Assembly: GCF_009856825.1 (NCBI RefSeq)
Contig: NZ_WVTD01000003.1
Location: forward strand, 1 to 64,000
Direction of reading: 5' to 3'
DNA: 64,000 bases
From: Novosphingobium silvae
GTDB taxonomy: Bacteria; Pseudomonadota; Alphaproteobacteria; Sphingomonadales; Sphingomonadaceae
The position numbers were made by a program, and so were the translations under genes. The notes under the pieces are model-generated. The model was not told where the DNA came from and made no database searches. It saw nothing but the letters and a program-made list of their open reading frames with translations. Positions 45,504 to 55,488 of the stretch are shown here, in pieces (the first letter of the stretch is position 1; every line of letters starts with the position of its first letter).

Positions 45504-46316
45504 ATGACCACCCCGGCCCTGAACACCGCCGTAGAGGCGATCATGCGCGAAGCGAGCGAGCGGGCGATCGTACCGCGATACCGCACGCTGGCTGCCTGCG
45601 ACATCGACAACAAGGCGGCCGACGATGTCGTCACGGTCGCCGACCGCGACGCCGAAGCGATGCTGACGGAGCGCCTTGCCGCGCTCCTGCCGGAAGCCGC
45701 CGTCGTCGGCGAGGAAGCGGTATTCGCCGATCCTTCGGTGATGGAGCGCCTGAAGCAGGGGCTTTGCTGGATCGTCGATCCGCTGGATGGCACCAACAAC
45801 TTCGCGGCAGGCAAACCTCCTTTCGGGGTGCTGGTCGCGCTGGCCGATCGCGGCGATATCCTGGGGGGCTGGATCCTTGACTGCCTCACAGGACGCTTCT
45901 GCCGGGCGGCACCCAAGGGTGGCGCCTGGATCGACGGGACGCGTGTTGTCGCTCGCACGACGGGGGAAGATCCCCCAGTCGCCGCCATCTCCACAGTCTT
46001 CCTCGACGAGGCAGCCCGCGCAAAGGTCTGCACGCACATTGCCCCGCACTACCGCCTCGTCGACATTCCGCGCTGCGCGGCCGAGCAGTACCCTCGGCTG
46101 GTGCTGGGCACGAACGACATATCGGTGTTCAACCGCACGCTTCCCTGGGACCACGCGGCGGGAGTGCTCTTCCTGAACGAGGCCGGAGGCAAGGCCGCCC
46201 GCCCGGACGGCAGTCCGTACCGGGTGGATGAATACGAACGCCGCGATCTGATCGGTGCATCCAGCCCCGCCTTGTGGGACCAGTTCGCCGAGCTTGTCGC
46301 GAACATGCCTGGCTGA
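45504..46316 (+). CDS. Inositol monophosphatase family protein
   Basis: Mg2+-dependent, Li+-sensitive-type phosphatase of 270 residues. Metal ligands: Glu70/Glu71 (VVGEEAVF), Asp92, Asp95 (WIVDPLDGTNNF) and Asp216 (LPWDHAAGVLFLNEAGG). The family covers inositol-1-phosphatase, histidinol-phosphatase (HisN) and CysQ; substrate cannot be fixed from the motifs. It lies 10 bases after the GST gene in the argJ operon; HisN activity would fit amino-acid synthesis but is only a suggestion. Confidence 0.87.
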   Translation: MTTPALNTAVEAIMREASERAIVPRYRTLAACDIDNKAADDVVTVADRDAEAMLTERLAALLPEAAVVGEEAVFADPSVMERLKQGLCWIVDPLDGTNNFAAGKPPFGVLVALADRGDILGGWILDCLTGRFCRAAPKGGAWIDGTRVVARTTGEDPPVAAISTVFLDEAARAKVCTHIAPHYRLVDIPRCAAEQYPRLVLGTNDISVFNRTLPWDHAAGVLFLNEAGGKAARPDGSPYRVDEYERRDLIGASSPALWDQFAELVANMPG

Positions 46317-46330
46317 GCCTGAACGAAAAA

Positions 46331-46356
46331 GCCCCCGGCGCTTTAGCGACGGGGGC
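46331..46356. terminator. Bidirectional intrinsic terminator
   Basis: GCCCCCG (46331-46337) pairs with CGGGGGC (46350-46356) around a 12-base loop. AAAAA before the stem gives a U-run for the leftward trxA transcript (stop 46387); CCTTCC after it is weaker for the rightward inositol phosphatase transcript. It lies between two converging genes, where such an element is expected. Confidence 0.8.
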
Positions 46357-46386
46357 CTTCCCGATAGCCGATAAAGGCTCAGGCGA

Positions 46387-46707
46387 TTACAGTTCGCCTT
46401 CGAGCCAGCCCTTCAGCGCATTCTTGGGCGCTGCGCCGAGCTTCTGGGCTACGGGCTTGCCGTCCTTGAAGAGTACCAGCAGCGGGATCGACTTTACACC
46501 GATCTCCGCCGGAATGCCCGTGTTCGCCATGATGTCCATCTTGGCGATGGTCACCTTGTCCGCCAGTTCCTCGCCAATCTCCTCAAGCGCGGGAGCGATC
46601 ATCTTGCACGGACCGCACCAGTCCGCCCAGAAGTCGACGAGGACGGGCTTGTCGGACTTGAGGACGTCATCCTCGAAGCTGGCGTCGGTAACGGCAATGG
46701 TGGACAT
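46387..46707 (-). CDS. trxA: Thioredoxin
   Basis: Classical thioredoxin of 106 residues: VLVDFWADWCGPCKMIAPAL with redox Cys31/Cys34, and cis-Pro in VKSIPLLVLFKDG. Cytoplasmic disulfide reductant for many enzymes. The start is ATG 46707 with AGGAGTG upstream; the frame is open 19 codons further. It lies about 100 bases downstream of addA, in the order known from other alphaproteobacteria. Confidence 0.96.
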   Translation of the reverse strand: MSTIAVTDASFEDDVLKSDKPVLVDFWADWCGPCKMIAPALEEIGEELADKVTIAKMDIMANTGIPAEIGVKSIPLLVLFKDGKPVAQKLGAAPKNALKGWLEGEL

Positions 46708-46808
46708 CGAAATCACTCCTGGGAGACGGCCCGAAGCGGGGCCGGAATACGAGTTGGTCTGCAATCTAGGAACGAAACAGCGGGACGCAACGCCAACGAG
46801 GCAAAGCT

Positions 46809-49800
46809 TTACTCACCCGCCGTCAAGCGCGGCTTGTGAAGCGCCAGAACCTCGCCCGGCACTTCGATCAGGCGCGGGACAGCGGTATAGAGCAGCGCCA
46901 CTTCCACCGAACGGCCGGGGAATGTGGCTTCCAGCGCGGCGGCGTAGGCTCCCATCTGGCGCAGCACGGCTGCAGGAACCGCATCGATGGAAGCAGGCGG
47001 CCGCCGTGCGCTTTTGTAGTCGATCAGGCGCACGCGGCTGGGCTCCACCACCAAGCGGTCGATCGTTCCAGCCACCACCTGTCCGCCGACAACGGCGGCG
47101 ACAGGCACTTCGGCAAGGCTGGTGGGCGTGAACAGGTCCGCCCACTCCGGGTTGGCAAGCACTGCAAGCGCGCTTTCGAGCAGGGCATTGCGCTCAGAAA
47201 ACGGGAGATCGGCCGCGTGCCGTTCCAACCATGCCGCTCCCGCCTTGCCGCGCCGGTCCGTCTCCACGTCGGGCAGGCGCTCCAACAGCTTGTGGACGAG
47301 AGTACCGCGGCGCGCTGCGTCCGTGCCTGCGCCTGGTGGGAACGGTGGATCGGGCGCATCTTCCTCGCCGAGGGAAGATGGCGCCAGCGGGCGCGGCGGG
47401 CGCGGCTCGGCAGGCGCCGTGCGGGCAAGCCATGTGGGCAGCGGATCGCGCAAGTCAAGCTGGGGCGCCCCCGCCACCGCCATGACCGGGGCCGCCCTGT
47501 CGCCCTCCTCGAAGCGCCCGCCCCAGATCGGATCGGGGATCTCCGCCTCAGGCTCGAACAGTGAACGCAGGCGGGCATACCAGCTCTTGGGACTGGGCTC
47601 GCCGTGATCGCGCGAACTCAGGGCGCCGCCCACGAACAGCGCCTCCTCGGCGCGGGTCATAGCGACATAGAGCAGACGCCAGTGCTCCTGCTCATCGGCA
47701 GCGCGCGCCTCCTCGATCCGCTCGGCGATGCGGCCCTGCTTCTCCCCCTTCGAGAGCGGCGGCAGCGGGACGGCCCGGCTCTCGTTGGCCGGATCGGTCA
47801 ACTCGATGCCGCGTTCACGCGCGTTGTCGGGATTGCTCGTCGCATCGGCCAGGATGACGATCGGCGCCTGCAGGCCTTTCGAGCCGTGGACGGTCATGAC
47901 CCTGACGAGCCCCGAAGCATTGTCCGCCTCGCGCTTCAGTTCGCCGTCTCCCGCATCGAACCAGGCCAGGAAGCCGGCAAGGCTTGGCGTGCCGGTCACC
48001 GCATAGGCACGAGCGGCGTTGACGAGTTCGTCGATCGGATCGTTCGCTTCGGTGCCGAGCCGAGCCACAAGGCGGCGGCGCGCCTGCCATGGTCCGACAA
48101 GCAGCCAGTGCAGCAGGTCCTGCGGAGGATCGTAGTCCGCCTTGGCAAGAAGTTCGCCAAGCTGGGCCATGGCGGCCGCAACTTCCGGCTCGCGCGAGCG
48201 GCGCATGTGATCCCAAAGGCGGGTATGCGGCGGCCGCCAGGCATGGGCCAGCAACTGCTCCTGCGTCCAGCCCACCAGCGGCGAGACAAGCAGCGCGGCA
48301 AGATTGAGGTCATCGAACGGCTGCACCGCGAAGCGAAGCGCGGCTACGAGGTCCTTGACCGCGAGAGGCGCACCGAGGCGCAGGCGATCCACACCCGCCA
48401 CCGGCACGCCGGCGGCGTGCAACCGCGCAACGATCAGCCCCGCCAGTTCCTTGCGCTGGCGAACCAGGACCATGATGTCGCCGGCCTCGGCGCGTCGCCT
48501 GCCGCCCTTCACCAGCGTGAAGCCGGGCCCTTGAGCGTCAAGCCATTCCCGCACCTGCAGCGCGATGCGTTCTGCCATCTGGCGATCGGGGCGCGACAGC
48601 CAGTTGGGCGCAGTCCCGTCCTCGCTTTCGCCCGCGTCATCATCCGCTTCTTCGTCGACGCCCTCGCCTACCTGGCGCCAGAGAGCGACGTAACCGCTCC
48701 GGTCCTGGCCCTGGTGCGGTTCGGCGGGTCGGTCGAGGCCGAAGTTCGCATGTCCGATCCCGGCGATCGCCCGGTCCACGAAATCAAGCACAGGCTGCGC
48801 GGTACGGAACGAGCGGTCCAAGCCATACTCCCGCAGTTCGCGAGGAGCGAGATTGCTGCGCAGCATGCCCGCATTCTGTGCAGCCTCGCCCATTTCGCGC
48901 CGAACTCTGGCGGCTGCCCGGCGGAAGTTCTCGGGTGACGTGCCCTGGAAGCGGAAGATCGCCTGCTTGTAGTCGCCCACCACGAACAGCGTGCGCATCA
49001 ATTCGCCGGGGCGGTCATCGTACTGGCCAAGGCCCGCCCAGAACTCGCCCGCCATGGCGAAGATGATGTCCCACTGCGCGGCGTTGGTATCCTGCGCTTC
49101 GTCCACGAGAATGTGGTCGAAGCGCCGGTCGAGCTTGTAGCGGATCCAGTCGGCCTGCGCGCGGTTTCCCAGCAGGTCGGCCGCGCGCCGGATCTGGTCG
49201 TCGAAGTCGATCAATCCCTCGCGCTGCTTGGCCTCGTCCCAGGCGATCGCGAAGGCGCGGCCAAGGCGTAGAGCCGGCACGAGCCGGTCGGCAAGATCGA
49301 GCAGCGCACGGGTGGTGCGGATCGCGGCGATGCAGGCGACAACGCGCGAGCAGTAGCCCGGATAGTCCGGGTCGAGCTTGTCCTGCGACTTGCTGGACCG
49401 CGGCTCACCCTTGTCGGTCAGGAAAGCCTTGGCCAGCGTGTCGAGGCTGGAAAGCCTTTGCGCGGCATCGCCCAGCAGCCACTCGCTCATCGTATCGACC
49501 GCGGCGAGGCCGGTCTTCGTACCCCATTGATGGTTCACCTCCATGCAGCGGCGCAGGGAGGCGACATCGAAGTCAGCGTCGGCGCACTGAGCGGCGAGCG
49601 CTTCCCTGTCGGCATTGGCTGGCAGGCCAAGAAGGCGCAGCACGTTCGCCCGCATGTCGCCGGCCTGCCAGCCACCGGGACCGAACCACGCGCTGCGCGC
49701 CGAGGCGCAGCGCAGGAGGAATTCCAGCACCGCATCGGGCCCATGCCGCAGCGACAGTTGCTCCACCGCGCGCAGCAGTTCCGGATCGCCCAGCGGATCG

Positions 49801-50318
49801 CCTTCCGCATCGACCAGCAGATCGGACAGCACCTGCCGCGCCAGCAGATCACGCTCGCGCTCGTCCGTCGGGCGGCTTCCGGGGATGAGGTCGGCTTCCT
49901 GAGGGAAAGTCGCCAGCAGCCACTGCGAGAAGGCGTGGATCGTGTCTATCCGAAGCCCTCCCCCCGGGCTGTCGAGCACCGCCGCGAACAGCGTGCGCGC
50001 GCGCGCCTTGTTGGCGTCGGTGCCATCGGCTCCGATAGCGGCAAGGCGCATGCCGAGATCGACGTCGTTAAGACGAACCCATTCCGCCAGCGTGCCGTTG
50101 ATGCGAGCCGCCATCTCGGTCGCACCGGCCTTGGTGAAGGTGAGGCACAGGACCTGCGAAGGCTCGACGCCCGGCTGCAACAGCAGCCGCAGCACCCGCG
50201 AGGAAAGCACCTGCGTCTTGCCCGTTCCCGCCGAGGCGGACAGCCAGACCGTTTCCTGCGGATCGACTGCACGCATCTGGTTGCCATGCAGGGGATGGAC
50301 GGTGGCCGGCCCGCTCAT
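46809..50318 (-). CDS. addA: Double-strand break repair helicase-nuclease AddA
   Basis: UvrD-like helicase with C-terminal RecB-family nuclease, 1169 residues. Walker A in LSASAGTGKTQV (about 27-38), FDHILVDEAQDTN motif II, VHGSKGLQAPIVILAD motif V, and the nuclease motif RVRLIDYKSARRPP near the C-terminus. With AddB it resects broken DNA ends for RecA loading. The start ATG 50318 overlaps the addB stop by ATGA, giving coupled synthesis of the heterodimer. Confidence 0.95.
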   Translation of the reverse strand: MSGPATVHPLHGNQMRAVDPQETVWLSASAGTGKTQVLSSRVLRLLLQPGVEPSQVLCLTFTKAGATEMAARINGTLAEWVRLNDVDLGMRLAAIGADGTDANKARARTLFAAVLDSPGGGLRIDTIHAFSQWLLATFPQEADLIPGSRPTDERERDLLARQVLSDLLVDAEGDPLGDPELLRAVEQLSLRHGPDAVLEFLLRCASARSAWFGPGGWQAGDMRANVLRLLGLPANADREALAAQCADADFDVASLRRCMEVNHQWGTKTGLAAVDTMSEWLLGDAAQRLSSLDTLAKAFLTDKGEPRSSKSQDKLDPDYPGYCSRVVACIAAIRTTRALLDLADRLVPALRLGRAFAIAWDEAKQREGLIDFDDQIRRAADLLGNRAQADWIRYKLDRRFDHILVDEAQDTNAAQWDIIFAMAGEFWAGLGQYDDRPGELMRTLFVVGDYKQAIFRFQGTSPENFRRAAARVRREMGEAAQNAGMLRSNLAPRELREYGLDRSFRTAQPVLDFVDRAIAGIGHANFGLDRPAEPHQGQDRSGYVALWRQVGEGVDEEADDDAGESEDGTAPNWLSRPDRQMAERIALQVREWLDAQGPGFTLVKGGRRRAEAGDIMVLVRQRKELAGLIVARLHAAGVPVAGVDRLRLGAPLAVKDLVAALRFAVQPFDDLNLAALLVSPLVGWTQEQLLAHAWRPPHTRLWDHMRRSREPEVAAAMAQLGELLAKADYDPPQDLLHWLLVGPWQARRRLVARLGTEANDPIDELVNAARAYAVTGTPSLAGFLAWFDAGDGELKREADNASGLVRVMTVHGSKGLQAPIVILADATSNPDNARERGIELTDPANESRAVPLPPLSKGEKQGRIAERIEEARAADEQEHWRLLYVAMTRAEEALFVGGALSSRDHGEPSPKSWYARLRSLFEPEAEIPDPIWGGRFEEGDRAAPVMAVAGAPQLDLRDPLPTWLARTAPAEPRPPRPLAPSSLGEEDAPDPPFPPGAGTDAARRGTLVHKLLERLPDVETDRRGKAGAAWLERHAADLPFSERNALLESALAVLANPEWADLFTPTSLAEVPVAAVVGGQVVAGTIDRLVVEPSRVRLIDYKSARRPPASIDAVPAAVLRQMGAYAAALEATFPGRSVEVALLYTAVPRLIEVPGEVLALHKPRLTAGE

Positions 50319-53300
50319 GCCCGATCCTCGTTGTCCAGGGCGGTTCGCGCAGCCTCGGAACTGCCGAGCGAGGTGATCCATTCGTCGAGCCGCATCAGTT
50401 GATCGTAATCGGCATAGCTGCCGAGTTCCGGATTGAGGCGCGCGGTGAATGGCTCGGCGCCCAGGATCCAGCGGTCCAGCGCATCATCGAGATACCGCCG
50501 TGTCTCCGGCAGGAAATCCTCGCGAGGGATGCCCGACTTCTTCTTTCCCTCAAGCACGGGTTCGAACATGTAGCCCATGTCGCCCGCCTTTGCCTTGGCC
50601 ATGGACCAGTATTCGAACGCCTCGGCAGCACCGTGGACGCCCTCGAACCCGCCCGCCTCTGCGATCAGGCCCACAAGCCCGAGTTGCAACGCGAAGCCTT
50701 CCTGCACGCGGGTTCCGCTAGGCGGCTGGCCGGTCTTGTAGTCCACCACGGCAAGCCCGCCATCGGCCAGCCTGTCGAGCCGGTCTGCGCGGCCATGGAT
50801 GCGAACGCCCCGGTGCAGCATGTCACCCTTCGCTTCCACGGACAGCACCGTTCGACCAAGGGCCTTGGCCTCCAGCACCATGCTCTCGAACGTCTTCAGA
50901 GCTGCACCCAGCCGAGGCCACCAGAGCGCGCGCATGAGCGGGTGGGCGTTCTTCTCGACCAGCACTTCCTGCGCGATGGCATGAAGGCCGCCTGCAGGCT
51001 CGCCCGCCTCGTGCCAGCGCTGCATGATGAGGTGCGCAACATCGCCCTTCCACGCAGCGCTCGGCTCGGCATCGAGCGCATCGATGCTGCGCAGCGCGAG
51101 AATGGCGCTTGCGTAGAACTGATAAGGATCTCCCCGCAGCCGGTCGAGGCCGGTGACCGACAGGTCGACGAGCCGCTGCTCGGCAGTCGGCATCGGCTGG
51201 GGCCTGGGACTGGGCGGCAGCGGCGCAGCATCGTCGATGAGCCGTGCCAGGCGGACCGCTCCGATGCCCGCGTTCTTCTCCAGATGGCGCGGAAGCTGGT
51301 CGCCCAGCATGGCGCGGACGCGAAGGACGAAACGCGAGGGGATGACCGGACCGCCCTCGTCCCGCTGCGCCCAGCTCAGCACGACTTCGGGCGCGCCAAG
51401 CGCAGCGGCCAGGTCGTGCGCCGCGAGCCCGATGCGGAAGTCGGCACCGGGAACGCCCAGCGCGCGCAGCACGGCGGGAGGGAGCAGCGAATCCTGTGCA
51501 GGGCTCGCCGGCCAGACGCCCTCCACGAGACCGCCGCAGATGACGAGGTCCGCGCGGCTCATGCGGGCTTCCAGCAGACCATAGATGGAAACGCGTGGGT
51601 GGCCGCCCCAGGGCGGACGAACGGACACGCGGTCCATCGCATCGCGCAGCACGGCGTGAAGCTCGCGCGGATCGAGCATGGTCCCGGCCGCACCGGCTGC
51701 GGCGCGAAGGTCCTCGACGAAAGCACTCAGCGCCCGGCCATCCGGGCCGCTCCACAAGGTTTCGCCGCAAAGCGCTTCCGCCGCATCCGCCAGCAGCCCC
51801 AATTGCGCCTCCAGCGGCGCGGCATCGCCAAGGTTCATCACGGGGGCGAGTATGGCCTCCACCTGCACCCACCATTCGCCCAGGTGCGCCTTCGCAGCCA
51901 CATCGCTCAAGGTGGACAGGCCCACTCCCGGGCGGGGCCCGCGCAGAGCGAGATCAAGCTTGCGGGCATTCTCCAGCCAGCTCGCTCGCGATTCCCCGCC
52001 TGCCAAGGGATGCACGAGGAGGGCGATGAGAGGTACCGGCGCCGCCTGCTCCGACATGACCTCGGCCAGCAGCAACATGAGCCTGCCGGCTGCCGTCTGC
52101 GGCAGTGGGCGACCGGCCGTATCGTCCGCCTCGATACCCCACCGCTTCAGGTGCGCCACGACCCGGGCCGCCAGTCCGCGGTCGGGCGACATCAGCGCCA
52201 CGCGCCGCTCGGGCGTTTCCAGCGCCTGACGGATGAGCACGGCTATCGCCTGCGCCTCCTCTCCGGGATGCGCACTTTCCATCAGCCGCACGTTCGCAAG
52301 CCGCCTGTGTTCCGCCGGAAGGCTTACCCAAGAAGCGGAGGCACGGGGTGGCAGGAACAGGTTCGAGATCGCACGGCTGCGCTCTGGCGGCGCGGCTGCC
52401 AGCCCCGAGCGATGCCAGGGCTGCACTTCCGCGCGCGAAATGCCCATGCGATTGAGCAGGAGCTTGAGATGGTACTGCGGGTGCGTCACCGCATCGCCAC
52501 GTGCGAACGGCGGATCGTCGTGCTGCAGCGGCTTGCCTGCCGTGCCCAGTTCGTTCCACACCTCGTCGGCGAGCGATAGATCGAGATCGGGCAGGACAAC
52601 GCTGCCCCGTTCCATCTCGCTGACCACCCGCAGCAGCCGCGCAAGGGCGGGCGAGGCGCCGGTCACGCCCGCAGCCACGACGGGACTGGCAGGCGGGTTC
52701 TCGCTCCAACGCAGGGCTGCGTGATCGAACAGGCGGTTGCGCCGCTCGGGCGCGTCAACCTCTCCTCGACCGGCCAGTTCCGCGATCCAGTGCTGCTGCA
52801 CCATCAGGAACGTGCGGGTGTTGTCGGTCCAGTGGCCGGCCATTTCGCCGACGATGCCGATCACCCGGTCCGAGAGCAGATCGATCGGCGCGATGCCTTC
52901 GGCGATAAGGCGATCCATCGTCTGCCCGATCTCCCAGGCACGGCGGAGCAGGGCAGCCCCTTTACCGGCGCCAGGCCCTTCCACCTCGCGCAGATAATGG
53001 GCAAGCCTGAGCCAGCGACGCATGGGATCGGCGGCAGGTGGTATATCCGCGGCGCCAAGCGGATCGAGCAAGGGCCCGAGTGTCTCGTCCAGATCCAGAT
53101 CGCCCACGACCGTCATGCGCGGCAGCAACATGCCGGTGCCTGAAAGGCGGACGAAAGCCTCCGTCACTGTGCGCACCGTTCGGCGGCTCGGCAGAAGCAA
53201 GGTCAGCCGCGCGAGGCCAAGTTCGCCTTCGGAGTAGCGCGGCACAAGTCCGGCCACCAGCGCATCGGCGAAACCGCGGTGAGCAGCGATGGAGTAGACG

Positions 53301-53323
53301 CTGGGCCCCGCCCGTTCAGGCAC
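50315..53323 (-). CDS. addB: Double-strand break repair subunit AddB
   Basis: Second subunit of the AddAB helicase-nuclease, 1002 residues from GTG 53323. The helicase-like N-terminus lacks a standard Walker A, as usual for alphaproteobacterial AddB; the C-terminal nuclease motif is GGLAVVDYKTGQPPSG. I see no four-cysteine iron-sulfur motif of the Bacillus AddB kind in the C-terminal part. The GTG overlaps the end of the nucleotidyltransferase gene by 8 bases and has GAGGAG about 10 bases upstream; the frame is open to 53365. Confidence 0.92.
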   Translation of the reverse strand: MPERAGPSVYSIAAHRGFADALVAGLVPRYSEGELGLARLTLLLPSRRTVRTVTEAFVRLSGTGMLLPRMTVVGDLDLDETLGPLLDPLGAADIPPAADPMRRWLRLAHYLREVEGPGAGKGAALLRRAWEIGQTMDRLIAEGIAPIDLLSDRVIGIVGEMAGHWTDNTRTFLMVQQHWIAELAGRGEVDAPERRNRLFDHAALRWSENPPASPVVAAGVTGASPALARLLRVVSEMERGSVVLPDLDLSLADEVWNELGTAGKPLQHDDPPFARGDAVTHPQYHLKLLLNRMGISRAEVQPWHRSGLAAAPPERSRAISNLFLPPRASASWVSLPAEHRRLANVRLMESAHPGEEAQAIAVLIRQALETPERRVALMSPDRGLAARVVAHLKRWGIEADDTAGRPLPQTAAGRLMLLLAEVMSEQAAPVPLIALLVHPLAGGESRASWLENARKLDLALRGPRPGVGLSTLSDVAAKAHLGEWWVQVEAILAPVMNLGDAAPLEAQLGLLADAAEALCGETLWSGPDGRALSAFVEDLRAAAGAAGTMLDPRELHAVLRDAMDRVSVRPPWGGHPRVSIYGLLEARMSRADLVICGGLVEGVWPASPAQDSLLPPAVLRALGVPGADFRIGLAAHDLAAALGAPEVVLSWAQRDEGGPVIPSRFVLRVRAMLGDQLPRHLEKNAGIGAVRLARLIDDAAPLPPSPRPQPMPTAEQRLVDLSVTGLDRLRGDPYQFYASAILALRSIDALDAEPSAAWKGDVAHLIMQRWHEAGEPAGGLHAIAQEVLVEKNAHPLMRALWWPRLGAALKTFESMVLEAKALGRTVLSVEAKGDMLHRGVRIHGRADRLDRLADGGLAVVDYKTGQPPSGTRVQEGFALQLGLVGLIAEAGGFEGVHGAAEAFEYWSMAKAKAGDMGYMFEPVLEGKKKSGIPREDFLPETRRYLDDALDRWILGAEPFTARLNPELGSYADYDQLMRLDEWITSLGSSEAARTALDNEDRA

Positions 53324-54041
53324 GCGCCATCCACTCCTCAGTCGGCCTGATCGCGGAAGGTTCACCCACTTCGAACCACAGGCCCATGTGCGAGATGCCG
53401 TAGAGACGGCCCTCCTCGATGGCGCGGCTCCACAGTACGTTGGTGGAGAAGGCGCCTTGCGGCGCGTCCCGCAGAAGGCGATGGGAGACGAGCTGGATGC
53501 CGGTGAAGATGAAAGGCGCGACCCGGCCTGGTCGTCGCCGCGTGACCCGTCCTTCGGGGTCGAGGTGGAAGTCCCCCTCCCCGCGGTAGTTCATCGCCCG
53601 GGTATGCGGCACCATCAGCAGAAGCGCGTCCATCCTTTCGGGATCCCAACCCTGCGAAAGCTCGGCGAAGACGTCGGACGGCCCGTCCAGCCAAAGATTG
53701 TCGCTGTTGAGGCAGAAGAACGGATCGGGCAGCAACGGCGCGGCTTTCACCATCCCGCCGCCGGTCTCGAGCAGCAGATCGCGCTCATCCGAGATCACGA
53801 CCTGAGGCGCCACCTTGCGCAGCTCGAGGTGCCCTTCCAGCGCATCGGCCATGTAGTGCGCGTTCACCACCGCGCGGCTCACGCCTGCGCTGCCGAGCTT
53901 GTCCAGCGCGTGATCAATCATGGACTTGCCCGCGACCCTTACGAGGGGCTTGGGCTGGGTGGCGGTGAGCGGACGCATCCGCTTGCCAAGGCCCGCAGCC
54001 AGGATCATCGCGGTATCGCTTGCCAGAGATTTCGCGCTCAT
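53316..54041 (-). CDS. murU: N-acetylmuramate-1-phosphate uridylyltransferase
   Basis: Nucleotidyltransferase of 241 residues with the sugar-nucleotide signature AMILAAGLGKRMRPLTATQPKPL and the metal-binding FFCLNSDNLW. Directly downstream of an AmgK-like sugar kinase with an ATGA overlap, it matches MurU, which makes UDP-MurNAc in the peptidoglycan recycling bypass described in Pseudomonas. That bypass gives natural fosfomycin tolerance by avoiding MurA. A generic NTP_transferase role remains possible. Confidence 0.88.
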   Translation of the reverse strand: MSAKSLASDTAMILAAGLGKRMRPLTATQPKPLVRVAGKSMIDHALDKLGSAGVSRAVVNAHYMADALEGHLELRKVAPQVVISDERDLLLETGGGMVKAAPLLPDPFFCLNSDNLWLDGPSDVFAELSQGWDPERMDALLLMVPHTRAMNYRGEGDFHLDPEGRVTRRRPGRVAPFIFTGIQLVSHRLLRDAPQGAFSTNVLWSRAIEEGRLYGISHMGLWFEVGEPSAIRPTEEWMARA

Positions 54042-55048
54042 CGCTGGAACGTGCCTCCGTCGGCGTCCCGAAGGGCCGCAGGAATGTTGGCATCGAACCA
54101 GACCGCGACGGGCGCCAGCGCCGGATGCGCGAGATCACGCTCAAGAAGGGCCCAGACACGCGGGATGAGATCGAGGTAGCGCGGTTTCCCGTCGCGCTGC
54201 CACAGCCGCACGAAGATGCCGACGATCTTTGTGTTCCGCTGCGCCCCCAGCCGCGCATAGTCTGCGAGCAATGTGTCGGGGTCGGCCCCGGAACGCTGCA
54301 CATAATGGTCGAACATCGCCGCCTCGAGTTCGGGCGTCACATCGCGGCGAGCGTCCTGCAGCAACGAGACCAGATCGTAGGCAGGGTGGCCGACAAGCGC
54401 ATCCTGGAAATCGAGCAGTCCCTGCTTTTCCAGGCTGCCGAGCAGCATGATGTTCTCGGCGTGATAGTCGCGCAGCACGGTCACTCCCGGTCGCTGGCGC
54501 GGCAGGAGATCGCCGAGCGTCTGCTCCCACGCGCGGGCGAAGCCGTCGGCGTCCACCTGCAGGTCCTGCGCCCGGCAGTACCAGTCGATGAAGAGACGCA
54601 CCTCGCGCAGGTACTCGCCCAGCGAATAGTCGAGGAAGGGACCGGGCGGCAGCTGGTGCAACCTGGCGAGTTCGCCAACCGCAGCTGCGTAGACGGCGCT
54701 TTCATCGTCCGGCCACTGGTCGAGGTAATCGCGCATGCGCGCCTCGCCGAAGTCCTCCAGCAGGACCAGACCGGCGGCGCCATCCTCTGCCAGGATGCGT
54801 GGAGCGCGCATGCCATTTTCGTCAAGCCAGCGCGCAGCGCGCAGGAACGGCCCCGGATCCTCATTGGGCGGCGGAGCGTCCATAAGCATGGCCGTCTCTC
54901 CGCCGGGCTTGCGCAGGCGGAAGTACCGGCGGAACGATGCGTCGCCGGCAAGCGCTTCGATCTCGGCGTGCGCCCACCCGGCGGCGGCAAGGAACGGCTC
55001 CAGACCGGCTGGCAGGGTCATGGGATTTGTGGCTTGGTTTTGCGTCAT
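54038..55048 (-). CDS. amgK: Anomeric MurNAc/GlcNAc kinase
   Basis: Aminoglycoside-phosphotransferase-fold kinase of 336 residues. Catalytic loop VTVLRDYHAENIML (Asp and Asn) and metal-binding LLDFQDALVGHPAYDL are those of AmgK, which phosphorylates recovered N-acetylmuramate at the anomeric carbon for MurU. I start at ATG 55048, overlapping the tsaE stop by ATGA; alternatives at 55069 and 55021 exist. AmgK-MurU next to tsaE is a common proteobacterial pairing. Confidence 0.88.
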   Translation of the reverse strand: MTQNQATNPMTLPAGLEPFLAAAGWAHAEIEALAGDASFRRYFRLRKPGGETAMLMDAPPPNEDPGPFLRAARWLDENGMRAPRILAEDGAAGLVLLEDFGEARMRDYLDQWPDDESAVYAAAVGELARLHQLPPGPFLDYSLGEYLREVRLFIDWYCRAQDLQVDADGFARAWEQTLGDLLPRQRPGVTVLRDYHAENIMLLGSLEKQGLLDFQDALVGHPAYDLVSLLQDARRDVTPELEAAMFDHYVQRSGADPDTLLADYARLGAQRNTKIVGIFVRLWQRDGKPRYLDLIPRVWALLERDLAHPALAPVAVWFDANIPAALRDADGGTFQR

Positions 55049-55488
55049 TTCGGAATCCGCCCTAACCAATCGGCACCGCCTTCGACAATGGCGATCCTGC
55101 CTCCTTCCGCAACTTCCAGCGCGATGGAGAGGCAGCCCGGCTCATGATCGAAGCCGCCTGCGTGATCCGGCCACTCGGCGATGAGCGCCGCACCTTCGCG
55201 ATAGTCGTCGAGACCGATCTCCTGCGCTTCCGAAGGGCTCTCGAGCCGATAGAAGTCGGCGTGGACAAGGGGTATGCGAACGCCCGGCGGATCGTAAGGC
55301 TCGATGATGGAAAAGCTGGGAGAGGGCACTTCGCCTTCGTGGCCCAGCCCGGCAATGATGGCCCTGGCAAGCGTGGTCTTGCCCGCGCCGAGTCCACCGG
55401 TGAGCGCGACGACGTCGCCCGGCCGCAGCACATCTGCGATGTCACGCCCAAGCCTGTCCATTGCGGCGAGATCGGGCAGCGCGATCAT
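55045..55488 (-). CDS. tsaE: tRNA threonylcarbamoyladenosine biosynthesis ATPase TsaE
   Basis: P-loop protein of 147 residues (GGLGAGKTTLARAI at 31-44; HADFYRLESPSEAQEIGLDD is the other family signature). It powers the TsaBDE complex that installs t6A37 on ANN-decoding tRNAs. Both ends overlap neighbours by ATGA (DivL-like gene upstream, amgK downstream), so these genes form one translation-coupled run. Confidence 0.94.
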   Translation of the reverse strand: MIALPDLAAMDRLGRDIADVLRPGDVVALTGGLGAGKTTLARAIIAGLGHEGEVPSPSFSIIEPYDPPGVRIPLVHADFYRLESPSEAQEIGLDDYREGAALIAEWPDHAGGFDHEPGCLSIALEVAEGGRIAIVEGGADWLGRIPK